Virus record (IMG/VR): IMGVR_UViG_3300025913_000004
Span: 1-63,094 of that record
Strand: one strand, 5' to 3'
Source of the DNA: a virus
DNA length: 63,094 nt
Position numbers and translations under genes: made by a program. Below the pieces are notes generated by a model. The model was given only the letters and a program-made list of their open reading frames with translations. It searched no databases and had not been told where the DNA came from. This document shows positions 20,267 through 30,145 of this stretch, piece after piece (the first letter of the stretch is position 1; each line of letters starts with the position of its first letter).

Positions 20267-20980
20267 ATGACTGCACCCCTGCTCCCGGATAAAGAAGGCG
20301 ACTGGCTCTACATCCAAGCTCAGTACGAGCTTGGTGAGAAGTCACCACAGCAGATCGGTCGGGAGACCGGTGTGCCTGTGAGTAAGATCTACGCCGTAGC
20401 GGCGCGGAATGAGTGGGTGCACCCCACCGAGAATGCCGCGCAGGCACAGAATCGGGCTGAGTTGAAGCTAGCCCGCGAAGAGAAGGTACGGCAGCTTGTC
20501 GAGACTGAGAAGGCTGAGATCGTCAAGGTCAACGCCGAGATGCAGTACCGCATGCTGTCCGAGCACCGCGACGACCTGCGCAAGGCCCGCACGATGACTA
20601 ATCGTTTGATGAACGAGATGTCTGAGATGCTGACCTTCTCACCCGAGCTTAAAGAGCTGGGTGAGATCATGCGCAGCCCTGACGACCGGGGACATGATAA
20701 GAAGAACGATGCATACAACCGCGTGCTAGAGTTCCCCAATCAGGTCAAGGCATTCAAGACCCTAACGGATGCGATGAAGAACGTTATCCTGCTCGAACGA
20801 CAGGCTTACGGCATCGCCACGATGATTGAGGATCCTGAGAACCCGGTAGATAACAAGCCCGCAGACACCGTGATGGACGCGCTGCTGTCCAGGTTTGAAT
20901 TGGTGTTGCAAGAGAAGAATCCTTCATCTAAGATGAAGGATCTCGGTGACGCGGAAGTGATTGAGAATGGAACTTCCTGA
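20267..20980 (+). CDS. Terminase small subunit (putative)
   Basis: ATG at 20267 (237 aa); an in-frame TTG at 20249 is an alternative. Residues about 15-45 look like a helix-turn-helix (ELGEKSPQQIGRETGVPVSK), followed by long charged helices that could oligomerise. The gene overlaps the large subunit by 14 bp, the usual order. It would recognise phage DNA for packaging. Confidence 0.8.
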   Translation: MTAPLLPDKEGDWLYIQAQYELGEKSPQQIGRETGVPVSKIYAVAARNEWVHPTENAAQAQNRAELKLAREEKVRQLVETEKAEIVKVNAEMQYRMLSEHRDDLRKARTMTNRLMNEMSEMLTFSPELKELGEIMRSPDDRGHDKKNDAYNRVLEFPNQVKAFKTLTDAMKNVILLERQAYGIATMIEDPENPVDNKPADTVMDALLSRFELVLQEKNPSSKMKDLGDAEVIENGTS

Positions 20981-22580
20981 CAAAATCAGGGAGCAACTCC
21001 ACGATGCTCCCTTCGACAAGATTGCTAGCCTGTGGGCAGTGCTGGAAGAGACGATCACTCCGAAGTCTGAGGTGCAGCGCTGGCTGGCCCGGAACGACAG
21101 ATACTATCTACTTGTCCGCGTGCTGCACCGGATCGATGCCATCCATCCCTGGCTGTACGAGCGCTGCCGTGAGGTAGAAGCTGAGCCCGACGGGTGCCTG
21201 GACCTGTGGGCACGGGAGCATTACAAGTCCACCATCATCACGTTTGCTGGGATTATTCAGGAAATCCTGCGTAATCCAGAGATTACCATCGGTCTGTTCA
21301 GCCACACCAAGCCGATCGCTAAGGCGTTCTTGGTGCAGATTAAGAACGAATTCCAGCTGAATGAGGATCTGCTGACTCTGTTTCCGGACATCTTCTATGC
21401 GAATCCGGAGCGGGACAGCCCGAGCTGGAGCGTGGACGGCGGCATCACTGTCAAGCGCAAGGGCAATCCCAAGGAACAGACCTTGGAAGCTTGGGGGCTG
21501 GTGGACGGTCAGCCAATCTCAAAGCACTATCAGCTCCTCGTCTACGATGACGTGGTGACCAGCGACAGCGTCAACACCCCCGAGCAAATCCAGAAGACCA
21601 CCACGGCCTGGGAACTGTCAGACAACCTGGGCTCCTCGTCCACCGGCACTCGCAAGTGGCATATCGGCACGCGGTACAGCTACGCCGACACGTACCAGAC
21701 CATGATGGATCGTAAGGCGGTCAAAGTCCGCCTGTATCCTGCTACCGACACGGGAGAACCGGACGGTAAGCCCGTGCTATTCACTGAGGCTGTCTGGAAA
21801 GAGAAGCTCAAGGCGCAGGGTCCAAGCACCATCGCCTGCCAGATGCTGCAGAATCCGCTTGCGGGTACTGAGCGCATGTTCAATTCTCAGGACCTGCAAC
21901 GTTATGAGGTTCGCCCGGAGACGCTGAATGTCTATATCATGGTTGACCCGGCGCGCTCTAAGAAACGAGATAGCGCCAAAACAGCGATTGCAGTTGTGGG
22001 GATTGACTATGCATTTAACAAATATCTTCTTGACGGGTTCAATCATCGCATGGACCTTAGAGAGCGCTGGGAACGCACGGCTCAAATGTACCATCGTTGG
22101 AAGCGCGCGCCCGGGGTACAGAATGTCAAAGTCGGCTATGAGAGCTTTGGCGCGCAGGCGGACCTGGACTATTTCGAAGAACAAATGCAGGACCCGCGTA
22201 AGGGCGGTCACTTCCCGATCGAGGAACTCAAGTGGCCCCGAGATGGTGAGGGGAGTAAGGTTGACCGAGTACAGCGTCTCGGTCCGGACCTGCGGTCACA
22301 CAAGATTTTCGTACCCTACGATACCGACGAGAATCGACTGACCTCCACCCAACTGCGGCTGAAGTCAACCGGCTACGCTTACCGAATCAGCAAGCCGATC
22401 AAGCGTATTGACGAGCGGAAGGAAGTGTACGACCTCTCCAAGGATCTGGAGATGCAGGTACACTACTTCCCATTCGGCAGTCGTAAGGACTTGATCGACG
22501 CGTTCTCCCGTCTGTACGACATGGAGCCGCATCCCCCGAGTTTCCGTGAACCGAGTTATCTTGAACCAGATTATCTTTAA
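20967..22580 (+). CDS. Terminase large subunit
   Basis: ATG at 20967 (537 aa). The N-terminal ATPase has a deviant Walker A (WAREHYKST, Lys87-Ser-Thr) and Walker B (LLVYDDVV, about 190). The C-terminal RNase H-like nuclease begins with MVDPARS (about 320) and has further acidic residues in DLIDAFSR. It powers genome translocation and cuts concatemers. With the P22-like virion genes, headful packaging is the likely mode (inference). Confidence 0.93.
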   Translation: MELPDKIREQLHDAPFDKIASLWAVLEETITPKSEVQRWLARNDRYYLLVRVLHRIDAIHPWLYERCREVEAEPDGCLDLWAREHYKSTIITFAGIIQEILRNPEITIGLFSHTKPIAKAFLVQIKNEFQLNEDLLTLFPDIFYANPERDSPSWSVDGGITVKRKGNPKEQTLEAWGLVDGQPISKHYQLLVYDDVVTSDSVNTPEQIQKTTTAWELSDNLGSSSTGTRKWHIGTRYSYADTYQTMMDRKAVKVRLYPATDTGEPDGKPVLFTEAVWKEKLKAQGPSTIACQMLQNPLAGTERMFNSQDLQRYEVRPETLNVYIMVDPARSKKRDSAKTAIAVVGIDYAFNKYLLDGFNHRMDLRERWERTAQMYHRWKRAPGVQNVKVGYESFGAQADLDYFEEQMQDPRKGGHFPIEELKWPRDGEGSKVDRVQRLGPDLRSHKIFVPYDTDENRLTSTQLRLKSTGYAYRISKPIKRIDERKEVYDLSKDLEMQVHYFPFGSRKDLIDAFSRLYDMEPHPPSFREPSYLEPDYL

Positions 22581-22589
22581 GGAGTTATC

Positions 22590-22829
22590 ATGCTATCTCA
22601 GAAACGCGTTCTTGCTCTTGCTGTAATCATCTTCAGTTGCTGGGCAGCTTACGGCTGTGCCTCAACAGAGGCACAGCCCGCAGAGTCTCCCAATCCCGAG
22701 ACGCACTTGAAGATCTTAGATTACAAGTGCCATAATGGCGCTGTCAGTGCCATGGCGATTAAGGTTGACGGACCTGGTTCCGCTGTTATCGGCTGGGATA
22801 ACGAAAAGGCTTGCGGCACCCCCGCGTAG
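22590..22829 (+). CDS. Small lipoprotein (79 aa)
   Basis: ATG at 22590 with AAGGAG six bases upstream. A signal peptide ends in lipobox AAYGC (lipid Cys about residue 23), then a Cys-containing periplasmic domain (DYKCHNGAVSAMAIK ... KACGTP). Its position in the late operon next to terminase is odd for lysis; superinfection exclusion is an alternative. Confidence 0.8.
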   Translation: MLSQKRVLALAVIIFSCWAAYGCASTEAQPAESPNPETHLKILDYKCHNGAVSAMAIKVDGPGSAVIGWDNEKACGTPA

Positions 22830-22840
22830 TCAGGTACACT
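22811..22840 (+). promoter_or_regulatory. Candidate internal late promoter
   Basis: TTGCGG (22811-22816), an 18-base spacer, TACACT (22835-22840), overlapping the lipoprotein end. Same layout as the primase promoter. Confidence 0.5.
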
Positions 22841-22849
22841 GGCCGGGCT

Positions 22850-23137
22850 ATGACCAGCCCATACGTTCCGGCCCAGCTCAATCCCAATAATCTCGGGTCG
22901 GCTCCAACCACCCGAGATTTTAATTGGCTCGAACTGGTCACTCAGTCGTGGCAAGATCAATACTACGCACCGGATCACGATATCTATCGCTGGTCTAATG
23001 GTCGTGGGTTTGACAGCACTGACAAGGGCTTCACGGGTCTGTACGGCGTGATTGTCTGGACGGACATCATGACTGAAGACGACGCGCCGTTCTCCATCGT
23101 AACTGAAGATGGGCTGCACATCGCCCTGGAGCCCTAA
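22850..23137 (+). CDS. Hypothetical protein, likely tail-associated (95 aa)
   Basis: ATG at 22850, ten bases after a TACACT. Acidic and aromatic (WLELVTQSWQDQYYAPDHDI). It lies directly upstream of the first spike gene, so a role in spike assembly is possible. Function unknown. Confidence 0.75.
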   Translation: MTSPYVPAQLNPNNLGSAPTTRDFNWLELVTQSWQDQYYAPDHDIYRWSNGRGFDSTDKGFTGLYGVIVWTDIMTEDDAPFSIVTEDGLHIALEP

Positions 23138-23140
23138 GCC

Positions 23141-25381
23141 ATGCCGCAGTATTTCGACGGGTCAAATCTTCAGAATGATCTTCCAATCTCGAAGATGACC
23201 CCTGGGGTCACTGCGACAGGTACTGAGATCGTTCCGCTGCTTCAGGGGGGCAAGAATCGCACTCTGACGGTGGCACAGATCACCGCCACAGTGACTGCTT
23301 CTGCTGCTGCGGCCCAAGCCACGGCGAATGCGGCGGTCTCCGCTGCTGCTGCGGCGCAAGCCACGGCGAATTCTGCGCAGCTCACCGCCAACGCGGCTGT
23401 CCCCCTAGAGAGTCTGGCAAATCCAGCCAATGGCCTGGGTGCTGATCTGGTAGGCGGCGTCGGTCGGGTCGTGAATACCATCACCGCGCTGAAGGCTCTG
23501 CTGAAGACTGGGGTGGGCAAGGCATTCGTCCTGGGCTACTACACCATGGGTGATGGCGGTGGCGGTCAGTACTGGTACGACTCTACCGACGTGTCCAGCA
23601 CGGATAATGGTGGTACGATCATTGTCGCGACGGACGGTGGTCGGTGGAAGTTGATCTATAGGGACTACGTCACTCCAGATCAATTTGGCGTGATCGGAGA
23701 TGGATCATCGCACGTAGCCAATGCTCAATGCTTCCAGAACTGCATTGACTGGTCTAGTCCGCTGGGCGTAAAGATCATCTTGAGCGGAAAGACCTACGTG
23801 GTTACTCCGTTCCAGGCGCAGTCTGGCGCGGCGTCGTACAACACCGCGATGGTGATGAAGTCTGGCATGCACATCGTTGCCAACCACGGCGGCATGATCA
23901 AGATTTCTGACAACTACTCTACGAATGGCGCTCCTCTAGAGATGGCCATGTTCAGCACGGTCAGTCACATCAGTAACGTCACGTTTGAGGGCGTTACGAT
24001 GGACATGAACGGGGCGAACAATCTCATGTCGCCGTCTCGTCCGACGACGTATAATCAGTTCAACCACGCGGCTATCTTTGTCAATGGCCCCACGGGCATT
24101 GCGGACTACGTCACGATCGATTCGTGCACGTTCCAGAACACTGCTGGTGTCTGCTTCGTTGTCTGCCAGCTCGTTGCGGCGGGTACCACCCCCACGCTGG
24201 GCCACACTTGGAAAATCACTAACAGTCTTTTCATTAACGGTGGCAGTGACACCAACGACCACACCTCAGTCTTTGCTTGGGGCGAGGATATCCTGTGCTC
24301 GGGCTGCACCTTCTGGGAAGACAATCCTCCTCACACGACGGGTAAGACGGGTGGAGCGACGTGCTACGAGATCCACGGAGCACGAGCTAGATTCGTCAAC
24401 AACTACTGCTACAACTACACGCTCGGCTTGTACGTATCGCCGAACTTTACCAACATCACGCAAGACGTGATCGTTGCTGGCAACCACTTCAACACGTCGG
24501 ACTACGGTGTCCTGATCTGGCGTTGGGTGACTGGTGGGGTCAATTATCTGGAAATTGACGACGTTCTCATCGACGGGAACACGTTCTACTTCAGCAGCTA
24601 CACCTACACCGGTCAGCCGTCGTACCGCGCTGCGATTGCCTACCAAGGACAGATTGCATCCACGCAGGCCACGGTCAACAACATCAAGATTACCAACAAC
24701 GTCGCCATGAACACTGGCACGCTGTTGTCTCAGTTCGTGCATTGGGACACCAGCACGACGGCGAGTCAGGTGTCGGCCAACGTCAGTATCACTGACAACA
24801 TTGTTCTGAACTTCAACGATGGCATCTACGTCATTACGAACTCTGTTGGCCCGATGGGCTTCCTGAACATCGCTCGCAATCAGATCATTGGCCTAAGCCC
24901 TGACGCCACGGCCAACCCGGCGCACGGCATCTACCTGAATGGCGACCCGGCTGGTCCGTTCAAGACTACGATCATTGAAGGCAACGCATTCATTGATGAA
25001 CGCGGAAGTCCTTTGATGGGCTACGGCATCTACCTGCACTCTGGCTCGGTGTTCACTGACCTTTCCATCGGCAGCAACACCTACAAGGGGATGGCGAATG
25101 CCAACTGCTTCAACGCTGGCGCAACCATAACCCGCATGATTGGCTCGGTGTTCACTGACGTAGCACAGGCTTCTGTGGCTGATGGTGGTACGATCACGTT
25201 CAATGGTGACTACGCCGGGTTCACTCCCAAGGCCATTCTGGCTACGGGCAGCAACGCAGGTGACATCATCTCGGTTACCACGTTCAGCACCAGCACGGCG
25301 ACGGTCGCCATTAAGAAATGGACCGGCGGTGCGCTCACTGCTGGTAGCACCCAGACCATCTACCTACACGTAAAGTTCTAA
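23141..25381 (+). CDS. Tail spike with right-handed beta-helix (746 aa)
   Basis: ATG at 23141. Residues 1-90 form a virion-attachment region, including an Ala/Gln-rich helical linker (AAAAQATANAAVSAAAAAQA). At about 180 begins a pectate-lyase-like start (VTPDQFGVIGDGSSHVANAQ), followed by many Asn/Val/Gly-rich rungs (FVNNYCYNYTLGLYVSPNF; ITNNVAMNTGTLL). The C-terminus is a beta sandwich-like trimerisation part. Probable receptor-binding or polysaccharide-cleaving protein. An unusual place, between terminase and portal. Confidence 0.85.
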   Translation: MPQYFDGSNLQNDLPISKMTPGVTATGTEIVPLLQGGKNRTLTVAQITATVTASAAAAQATANAAVSAAAAAQATANSAQLTANAAVPLESLANPANGLGADLVGGVGRVVNTITALKALLKTGVGKAFVLGYYTMGDGGGGQYWYDSTDVSSTDNGGTIIVATDGGRWKLIYRDYVTPDQFGVIGDGSSHVANAQCFQNCIDWSSPLGVKIILSGKTYVVTPFQAQSGAASYNTAMVMKSGMHIVANHGGMIKISDNYSTNGAPLEMAMFSTVSHISNVTFEGVTMDMNGANNLMSPSRPTTYNQFNHAAIFVNGPTGIADYVTIDSCTFQNTAGVCFVVCQLVAAGTTPTLGHTWKITNSLFINGGSDTNDHTSVFAWGEDILCSGCTFWEDNPPHTTGKTGGATCYEIHGARARFVNNYCYNYTLGLYVSPNFTNITQDVIVAGNHFNTSDYGVLIWRWVTGGVNYLEIDDVLIDGNTFYFSSYTYTGQPSYRAAIAYQGQIASTQATVNNIKITNNVAMNTGTLLSQFVHWDTSTTASQVSANVSITDNIVLNFNDGIYVITNSVGPMGFLNIARNQIIGLSPDATANPAHGIYLNGDPAGPFKTTIIEGNAFIDERGSPLMGYGIYLHSGSVFTDLSIGSNTYKGMANANCFNAGATITRMIGSVFTDVAQASVADGGTITFNGDYAGFTPKAILATGSNAGDIISVTTFSTSTATVAIKKWTGGALTAGSTQTIYLHVKF

Positions 25382-25382
25382 G

Positions 25383-25724
25383 ATGCGAATTGATGAAGAT
25401 GCGGTTACTGTAGAAGTAACCAGTGTGGACAGTGAATCCAGTCAGATGGAGTTGATCGCCAAGCTGGCGGCCACTCGTTTGATGGAGCACTATCCCAATC
25501 ACCTGTGGGCAGTGGGCTGGGCTCCTGGGATGACTCTGGTCATCAAGAACATGGCCATTGATGATGGTCGCTACGGATTCACGGTTGACGCGGCGCGCGC
25601 CGCCACCGTGAGTGAGCTGGAACATCACATCGTCATGGGCGGTGGTGAACTGCTTGAGCGCTGCGGGGTGCCACGGGGTGCCTGGGACGGTCAGATGTTG
25701 AATCTTCAGAACAAGGAGTACTGA
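25383..25724 (+). CDS. Hypothetical protein (113 aa)
   Basis: ATG at 25383, directly after the spike. Alpha/beta pattern with LIAKLAATRLMEHYPNHLWA and GMTLVIKNMAID. Probably a small head- or tail-associated protein. No family recognised. Confidence 0.75.
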   Translation: MRIDEDAVTVEVTSVDSESSQMELIAKLAATRLMEHYPNHLWAVGWAPGMTLVIKNMAIDDGRYGFTVDAARAATVSELEHHIVMGGGELLERCGVPRGAWDGQMLNLQNKEY

Positions 25725-25725
25725 A

Positions 25726-25926
25726 ATGTTTTCAAAGATGAAAGACCACATGGAAGCCTGGGCTAAGGCCATGGCTCTCGGAACTGAGCACGAGTGGCAC
25801 AAGGCTGTGGTACACTTCATGAGCTTTGCTGAGGGACGTCAGGCGGAGCAGGATGCCGTCAATCTCCTCGTCAGCAAGGGGTACGTCGTCCTTAAGGATC
25901 AAGTTGAGGTCAAGGCGACGACGTAA
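25726..25926 (+). CDS. Hypothetical helical protein (66 aa)
   Basis: ATG at 25726; overlaps the portal start (TAATG). Amphipathic helices (MKDHMEAWAKAMALGTEHEW). Function unknown. Confidence 0.7.
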   Translation: MFSKMKDHMEAWAKAMALGTEHEWHKAVVHFMSFAEGRQAEQDAVNLLVSKGYVVLKDQVEVKATT

Positions 25927-27923
25927 TGTACCAGATCGACCCACGTAATCAGCCCTCCACTCCACAGGATGGAGAACCCGGGGCGAATAAGAGCCACTCA
26001 CCGGAAGAACTCGGTGAGTGGCTGATTCGTGCTAGGAACGCTTATCGGGCCAGCACGAACTACGTGGACGCGAACTATCGCAAGGTCTGGGACGACGGCA
26101 TCCGCGCGTTCAACAATCAGCACTCCAGCGATAGTAAGTACAATGCTCCGGCGTTTGATAAGCGTAGTCGTCTGTTCCGACCCAAGACTCGTTCCATCAT
26201 TCGGAAGAACGAGGCTGCGGCGGCAGCCGCGTTCTTCTCAAATATGGACGTGGTAAGCATTGGGGCCAGTGATCAGTCCAACCCCGCACAGCAGGCCAGC
26301 AGTGAGGTGATGAAGGCTCTACTTCAATATCGCCTCACGCGTACCATCCCCTGGTTCCAGACCGTGCTGGGCGCTCTTCAGGATGCGCAGACGGTGGGAG
26401 CTGCCTGCGGCTACGTCCACTGGAAGTACGACGACTCGGTAACCCCCAAGATTGATCAGCCCTGCATTGATCTCATTCCTATTGAGAACATGCGGTTTGA
26501 CCCGAACGCAAGCTGGATTGACCCCATCAACACCAGCCCGTATGTCATCCAACTGATCCCCATGTGGCGCATGGACATCCAGTCCCGCATGGACTCGGGC
26601 GACTGGCACACTGTCTCCCTGGTGACTGGCGCCACTTCCATTCCGTACGACACCACGCGGTTGGCTCGTAACAAGGGGAACGAAGACACTGCGGAAGCTC
26701 CTCGTCAGGTCGGTGACTACGATGTATTCTGGGTGCAGCGACACATCCATCGCCGTGATGGTGAGGACTGGACGTTTTACACTCTGGGTGAGAACGACCT
26801 GCTGTCTGATCCCATCCCGCTGACCAAGATCGTATTCCACGGCAAGCGGCCGTATGTGATCGGTAGCTGCATCCTGGAAACGCACAAGACCATGCCTGCT
26901 GGTGTGCCCCAGCTGAGCAAGGGTCTGCAGGATGAGGCGAATGAAATCGCCAACCAGCGTATTGACAACGTCAAGTTCGCGCTGAACAAGAAGTGGTTCG
27001 CCAAGCGCGGCGTGGAAGTGGACCTCGCCGGTCTGGTCCGCAACGTGCCGGGCGGTGTGGTCATGATGAATGACCCCACTAACGACGTGCGAGAGATTAC
27101 GTGGCCTGACGTGACCGCTTCTGCCTACGAAGAGCAGAATCGTATCAACGTGGACATGGACGAACTGCTGGGTAACTTCAACCCTGCAGGTCTTCTCAGC
27201 CAGGGGGGCATGAACGCCCCCGCGCGCAACATGGCTCTGCTCAATCAGAGCAACGGCACGCTGGTTGAGTACCTCATTCGCACGTTCGTTGAGACCTGGG
27301 TGCAGCCTGTGCTGCGTCTGCTGGTTCTCACTGAGCAGCAGTATGAGACTGACCAGGTCATTCTCAACATTGCTGCCAAGCAATCCAAGCTGCTGCAACG
27401 AGCTGGCGTAGACCAGGTCACTGACCAGATCTTGACGCAGGAAATTACCCTGTCCGTCAATGTCGGTATGGGGGCTACCGATCCTGCGCAGAAGCTACAG
27501 AAGTTCCTGGCTGCAATGCAGGCGTATACGCAGATGGCAGCCAACCCCATTCCGGGGTTCAATCTGCAGGAAGTGGGCAAGGAAATCTTCGGCCATCTGG
27601 GGTACCAGGATGGCAGTCGATTCTTCACAGTTGATAATCCGCAGATTGCCATGCTGCAGATGGAAGTGAAGAAGATGATGATGGAAAACGCTCAACTTCA
27701 GAAGCAGCTGAAGGACAAGCAGGACGGTCACGTTGCTGGTATCATTAAGACTCGCGAGACCAACCAATCTCGCGAGAAGATCCAGGCCATGAAGGAGACG
27801 GGCAACAACACCCGTCACCTTGCCACAATGATCAATACGCTGATGACAGCGGATAGGGAAGCAGAAGCAGCAAAGCATGAACAACGAGCAAATGGATCCG
27901 GAAAGCGAACAGCAAAGAAATGA
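25926..27923 (+). CDS. Portal protein
   Basis: ATG at 25926 (665 aa). Large, Asn/Gln-rich and placed between terminase and scaffold, with a typical podovirus portal body: an N-terminal helical wing, a central KRPYVIGSCILETHKTMPAG segment, helices ANEIANQRIDNVKFALNK and a C-terminal coiled coil (LQMEVKKMMMENAQLQKQL). Twelve copies would form the DNA gate at the capsid vertex. Confidence 0.88.
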   Translation: MYQIDPRNQPSTPQDGEPGANKSHSPEELGEWLIRARNAYRASTNYVDANYRKVWDDGIRAFNNQHSSDSKYNAPAFDKRSRLFRPKTRSIIRKNEAAAAAAFFSNMDVVSIGASDQSNPAQQASSEVMKALLQYRLTRTIPWFQTVLGALQDAQTVGAACGYVHWKYDDSVTPKIDQPCIDLIPIENMRFDPNASWIDPINTSPYVIQLIPMWRMDIQSRMDSGDWHTVSLVTGATSIPYDTTRLARNKGNEDTAEAPRQVGDYDVFWVQRHIHRRDGEDWTFYTLGENDLLSDPIPLTKIVFHGKRPYVIGSCILETHKTMPAGVPQLSKGLQDEANEIANQRIDNVKFALNKKWFAKRGVEVDLAGLVRNVPGGVVMMNDPTNDVREITWPDVTASAYEEQNRINVDMDELLGNFNPAGLLSQGGMNAPARNMALLNQSNGTLVEYLIRTFVETWVQPVLRLLVLTEQQYETDQVILNIAAKQSKLLQRAGVDQVTDQILTQEITLSVNVGMGATDPAQKLQKFLAAMQAYTQMAANPIPGFNLQEVGKEIFGHLGYQDGSRFFTVDNPQIAMLQMEVKKMMMENAQLQKQLKDKQDGHVAGIIKTRETNQSREKIQAMKETGNNTRHLATMINTLMTADREAEAAKHEQRANGSGKRTAKK

Positions 27924-28185
27924 GGCGCTGGCCCGCGCCGCATTTGGACGAGAAGTCGAAGAATTTTGGGACTCTCGGATTGGAAAGTACTTGCGTGCTC
28001 ACGCACAAGCACAGTACACTAGCGCCATCGAAGACTTCAAACAGGTAGATCCTTCAGATGCGAAGGAAGTTTTGAAGATCCAAGGCAGGATGCTGCTGGC
28101 AGAGAGCTTTCAAGATTGGCTCTCTCTAGCGATTCAAGAGGGTATTCGGAGTCTTAATCTCCTAGAGGGTAACGAAGATGAGTAA
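27877..28185 (+). CDS. Hypothetical head-assembly protein (102 aa)
   Basis: ATG at 27877, overlapping the portal end by 47 bp and the scaffold start by 8 bp. Acidic and helical (REVEEFWDSRIGKYLRAHAQ). Its position suggests a portal- or scaffold-associated factor. Function unknown. Confidence 0.75.
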   Translation: MNNEQMDPESEQQRNEALARAAFGREVEEFWDSRIGKYLRAHAQAQYTSAIEDFKQVDPSDAKEVLKIQGRMLLAESFQDWLSLAIQEGIRSLNLLEGNEDE

Positions 28186-29146
28186 GTTCTGGCTTCGGCA
28201 AGTCTATCGCAACGAAGAAGGTGGCGATGACGGTAGCGCGGGATCTGGTGCCGTTGGCACAGGTAACGATGCTCGCGTGGCTCTGCTGAATCAGATTGGT
28301 GATGGCGTCGACGTTGAGCGTGAAGATCAGCTCGCTAACGTCAATAATGATGACACCACCGAGCCCTTTCAGGCCGAAAAACCCCCCACCCCAGAACCTG
28401 AAGTTGTTGATCCGCAGGATCCGCCTGCTGGGGAAAAGGACCCCAGTCCGACTACCGTAAAGCTGAAGGTCAACGGCGAAGAGCTGGAACTTTCTCTTGA
28501 AGAAGTCATTGCCAGGGCACAGAAGGTTGAATCTGCTGACCGCTATCTGGCGGAAGCAGCGAGCAAGTTGCGTGAAGCTGAGCAGCCTCCGCAGCGACAG
28601 GAACAGGTCGTAGAAGACCCGAAACCTGAAGAGATCGATTATGGCGCGCTGGCCCGCGCCCTACAAATTGGGTCAGAAGAAGAGGCTGTAGCAGCGCTGA
28701 AGCGGCTACACAAGCCGGAGCGTCCATCCCGCCAGGACGACGTCTCCCGAGTTATTGATGAACGCCTCATGTTCCGCGATGCTTATGGTGCATTTCGCAA
28801 AGAGTTTGAAGACGTCGTGAGTGATCCCAAGCTGAACGCTATGGCACTCCAGATGGACCAAGAACAAATTGCGAAGGGGGACACCCGTCCCTATGCTGAA
28901 CGCTATACCGAAATCGGCAACGAGATCCGTAATTGGGTGAGTGGCTTTAAGACTCCCGAACCGTCGGCAACGGCGACTCGTGAGCAACGTAAGGCTGAAC
29001 TCCCGAAGACGCCCGAAGCCGCTTCCGGTAAGGCCAAGCCCGCACAGCAAGAGCAAGAAGAGGATGACAGTCCTAGTGCTGTAGTCGCCAAGATGGCGGC
29101 TGCGCGTGGCGGTCCTCAGTGGATGCGTGATCTTCCTAAGCAGTAA
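28178..29146 (+). CDS. Scaffolding protein (putative)
   Basis: ATG at 28178 (322 aa). Very acidic, Pro/Glu-rich N-terminal half, a short ordered segment (VKLKVNGEELELSLEEVIARA), then charged helices and a basic C-terminus (MAAARGGPQWMRDLPKQ), the usual capsid-binding end of scaffolds. It precedes the major capsid gene. Would template procapsid assembly. Confidence 0.82.
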   Translation: MSKFWLRQVYRNEEGGDDGSAGSGAVGTGNDARVALLNQIGDGVDVEREDQLANVNNDDTTEPFQAEKPPTPEPEVVDPQDPPAGEKDPSPTTVKLKVNGEELELSLEEVIARAQKVESADRYLAEAASKLREAEQPPQRQEQVVEDPKPEEIDYGALARALQIGSEEEAVAALKRLHKPERPSRQDDVSRVIDERLMFRDAYGAFRKEFEDVVSDPKLNAMALQMDQEQIAKGDTRPYAERYTEIGNEIRNWVSGFKTPEPSATATREQRKAELPKTPEAASGKAKPAQQEQEEDDSPSAVVAKMAAARGGPQWMRDLPKQ

Positions 29147-29161
29147 TTCTGGAGAAATGAA

Positions 29162-30133
29162 ATGGCCGGTCAAATCTGGGCTGTAAACTCGCTGGGTGGC
29201 TATATGTATAGCCGCCAGCTGAGCAACGTGCTGCGCATGGCAGTGCAACCTCTCGTCAAGTTCCGTCAGTTCGCCGACGTCCGTGACGCCTCTCAACAGG
29301 GCAAGAAGAAGGGTGACATCTTCACCTGGGACGTCTTCTCTGACGTGGCGACCGCTGGCGGTATCCTGACGGAAACCAACACGATGCCGGAAACCAACTT
29401 CACCATCACTCAGGGCACTCTGACGATGACTGAAGCAGGCAACTCGGTTCCGTACTCGGGTAAGCTGGACAATCTGTCCAAGTTCCCGGTCATGGAACTG
29501 ATCCAAAAGGTTCTGAAGAACGACGCTGTCAAGACGTTTGACCGTCTTGCCTGGACGCAGTTCAACCAGACCCTGCTGCGTGCCATCCCGGTGGGCGGCA
29601 CGGATACGGCGGCCATCACCCTGTACACGAACGGTACCGTCACCGGCACCAACACCATCGCGTACAACAACGGTCATGCGAAGTCCATCGTCGACACGAT
29701 GAAGGAACGTAACATCCCGGCGTACCTGGGTGACGACTACTACGCTCTGGCATGGCCGACGACTCTGCGCACGTTCAAGAACAACCTGGAAACGATTCAC
29801 CAGTACAGTGATACGGGCTTCAAGCTCATCATGAATGGTGAAATCGGCCGGTACGAGAATGTTCGCTACGTCGAGCAGACCAACATCGCCAAGGGTACGG
29901 GTACCGACGGTATCACGCAGACCACGTGGAGCCAAGGCAAGAGTGACTGGATCTTCTTCTTCGGTAACGATACCGTCGCGGAAGCCATCGCTGTGCCGGA
30001 AGAAATGCGTGGTAAGATCCCGAGCGACTACGGTCGTAGCAAGGGCGTCGCTTGGTACTACCTGGGCGGCTTTGGTATCGTTCACACTCTCGCTGCGAAT
30101 ACTCGCATCGTGAAGTGGGACTCTGCGGCGTAA
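29162..30133 (+). CDS. Major capsid protein (N4-gp56/P22-like)
   Basis: ATG at 29162 (323 aa) with GGAG upstream. The N-terminus (GYMYSRQLSNVLRMAVQPLV then KFRQFADVRDA) and GNSVPYSGKLDNLSKFPVME are typical of N4-gp56-type coat proteins. Expected to form the capsid shell (HK97 fold). It follows the scaffold and precedes a small decoration-like protein. Confidence 0.88.
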   Translation: MAGQIWAVNSLGGYMYSRQLSNVLRMAVQPLVKFRQFADVRDASQQGKKKGDIFTWDVFSDVATAGGILTETNTMPETNFTITQGTLTMTEAGNSVPYSGKLDNLSKFPVMELIQKVLKNDAVKTFDRLAWTQFNQTLLRAIPVGGTDTAAITLYTNGTVTGTNTIAYNNGHAKSIVDTMKERNIPAYLGDDYYALAWPTTLRTFKNNLETIHQYSDTGFKLIMNGEIGRYENVRYVEQTNIAKGTGTDGITQTTWSQGKSDWIFFFGNDTVAEAIAVPEEMRGKIPSDYGRSKGVAWYYLGGFGIVHTLAANTRIVKWDSAA

Positions 30134-30145
30134 GGAGCATATAGC

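Noticed and set aside
26319-27398. 359-codon minus-strand frame over the portal gene
   Set aside because: Antisense shadow of the portal gene; no ribosome site or motif.
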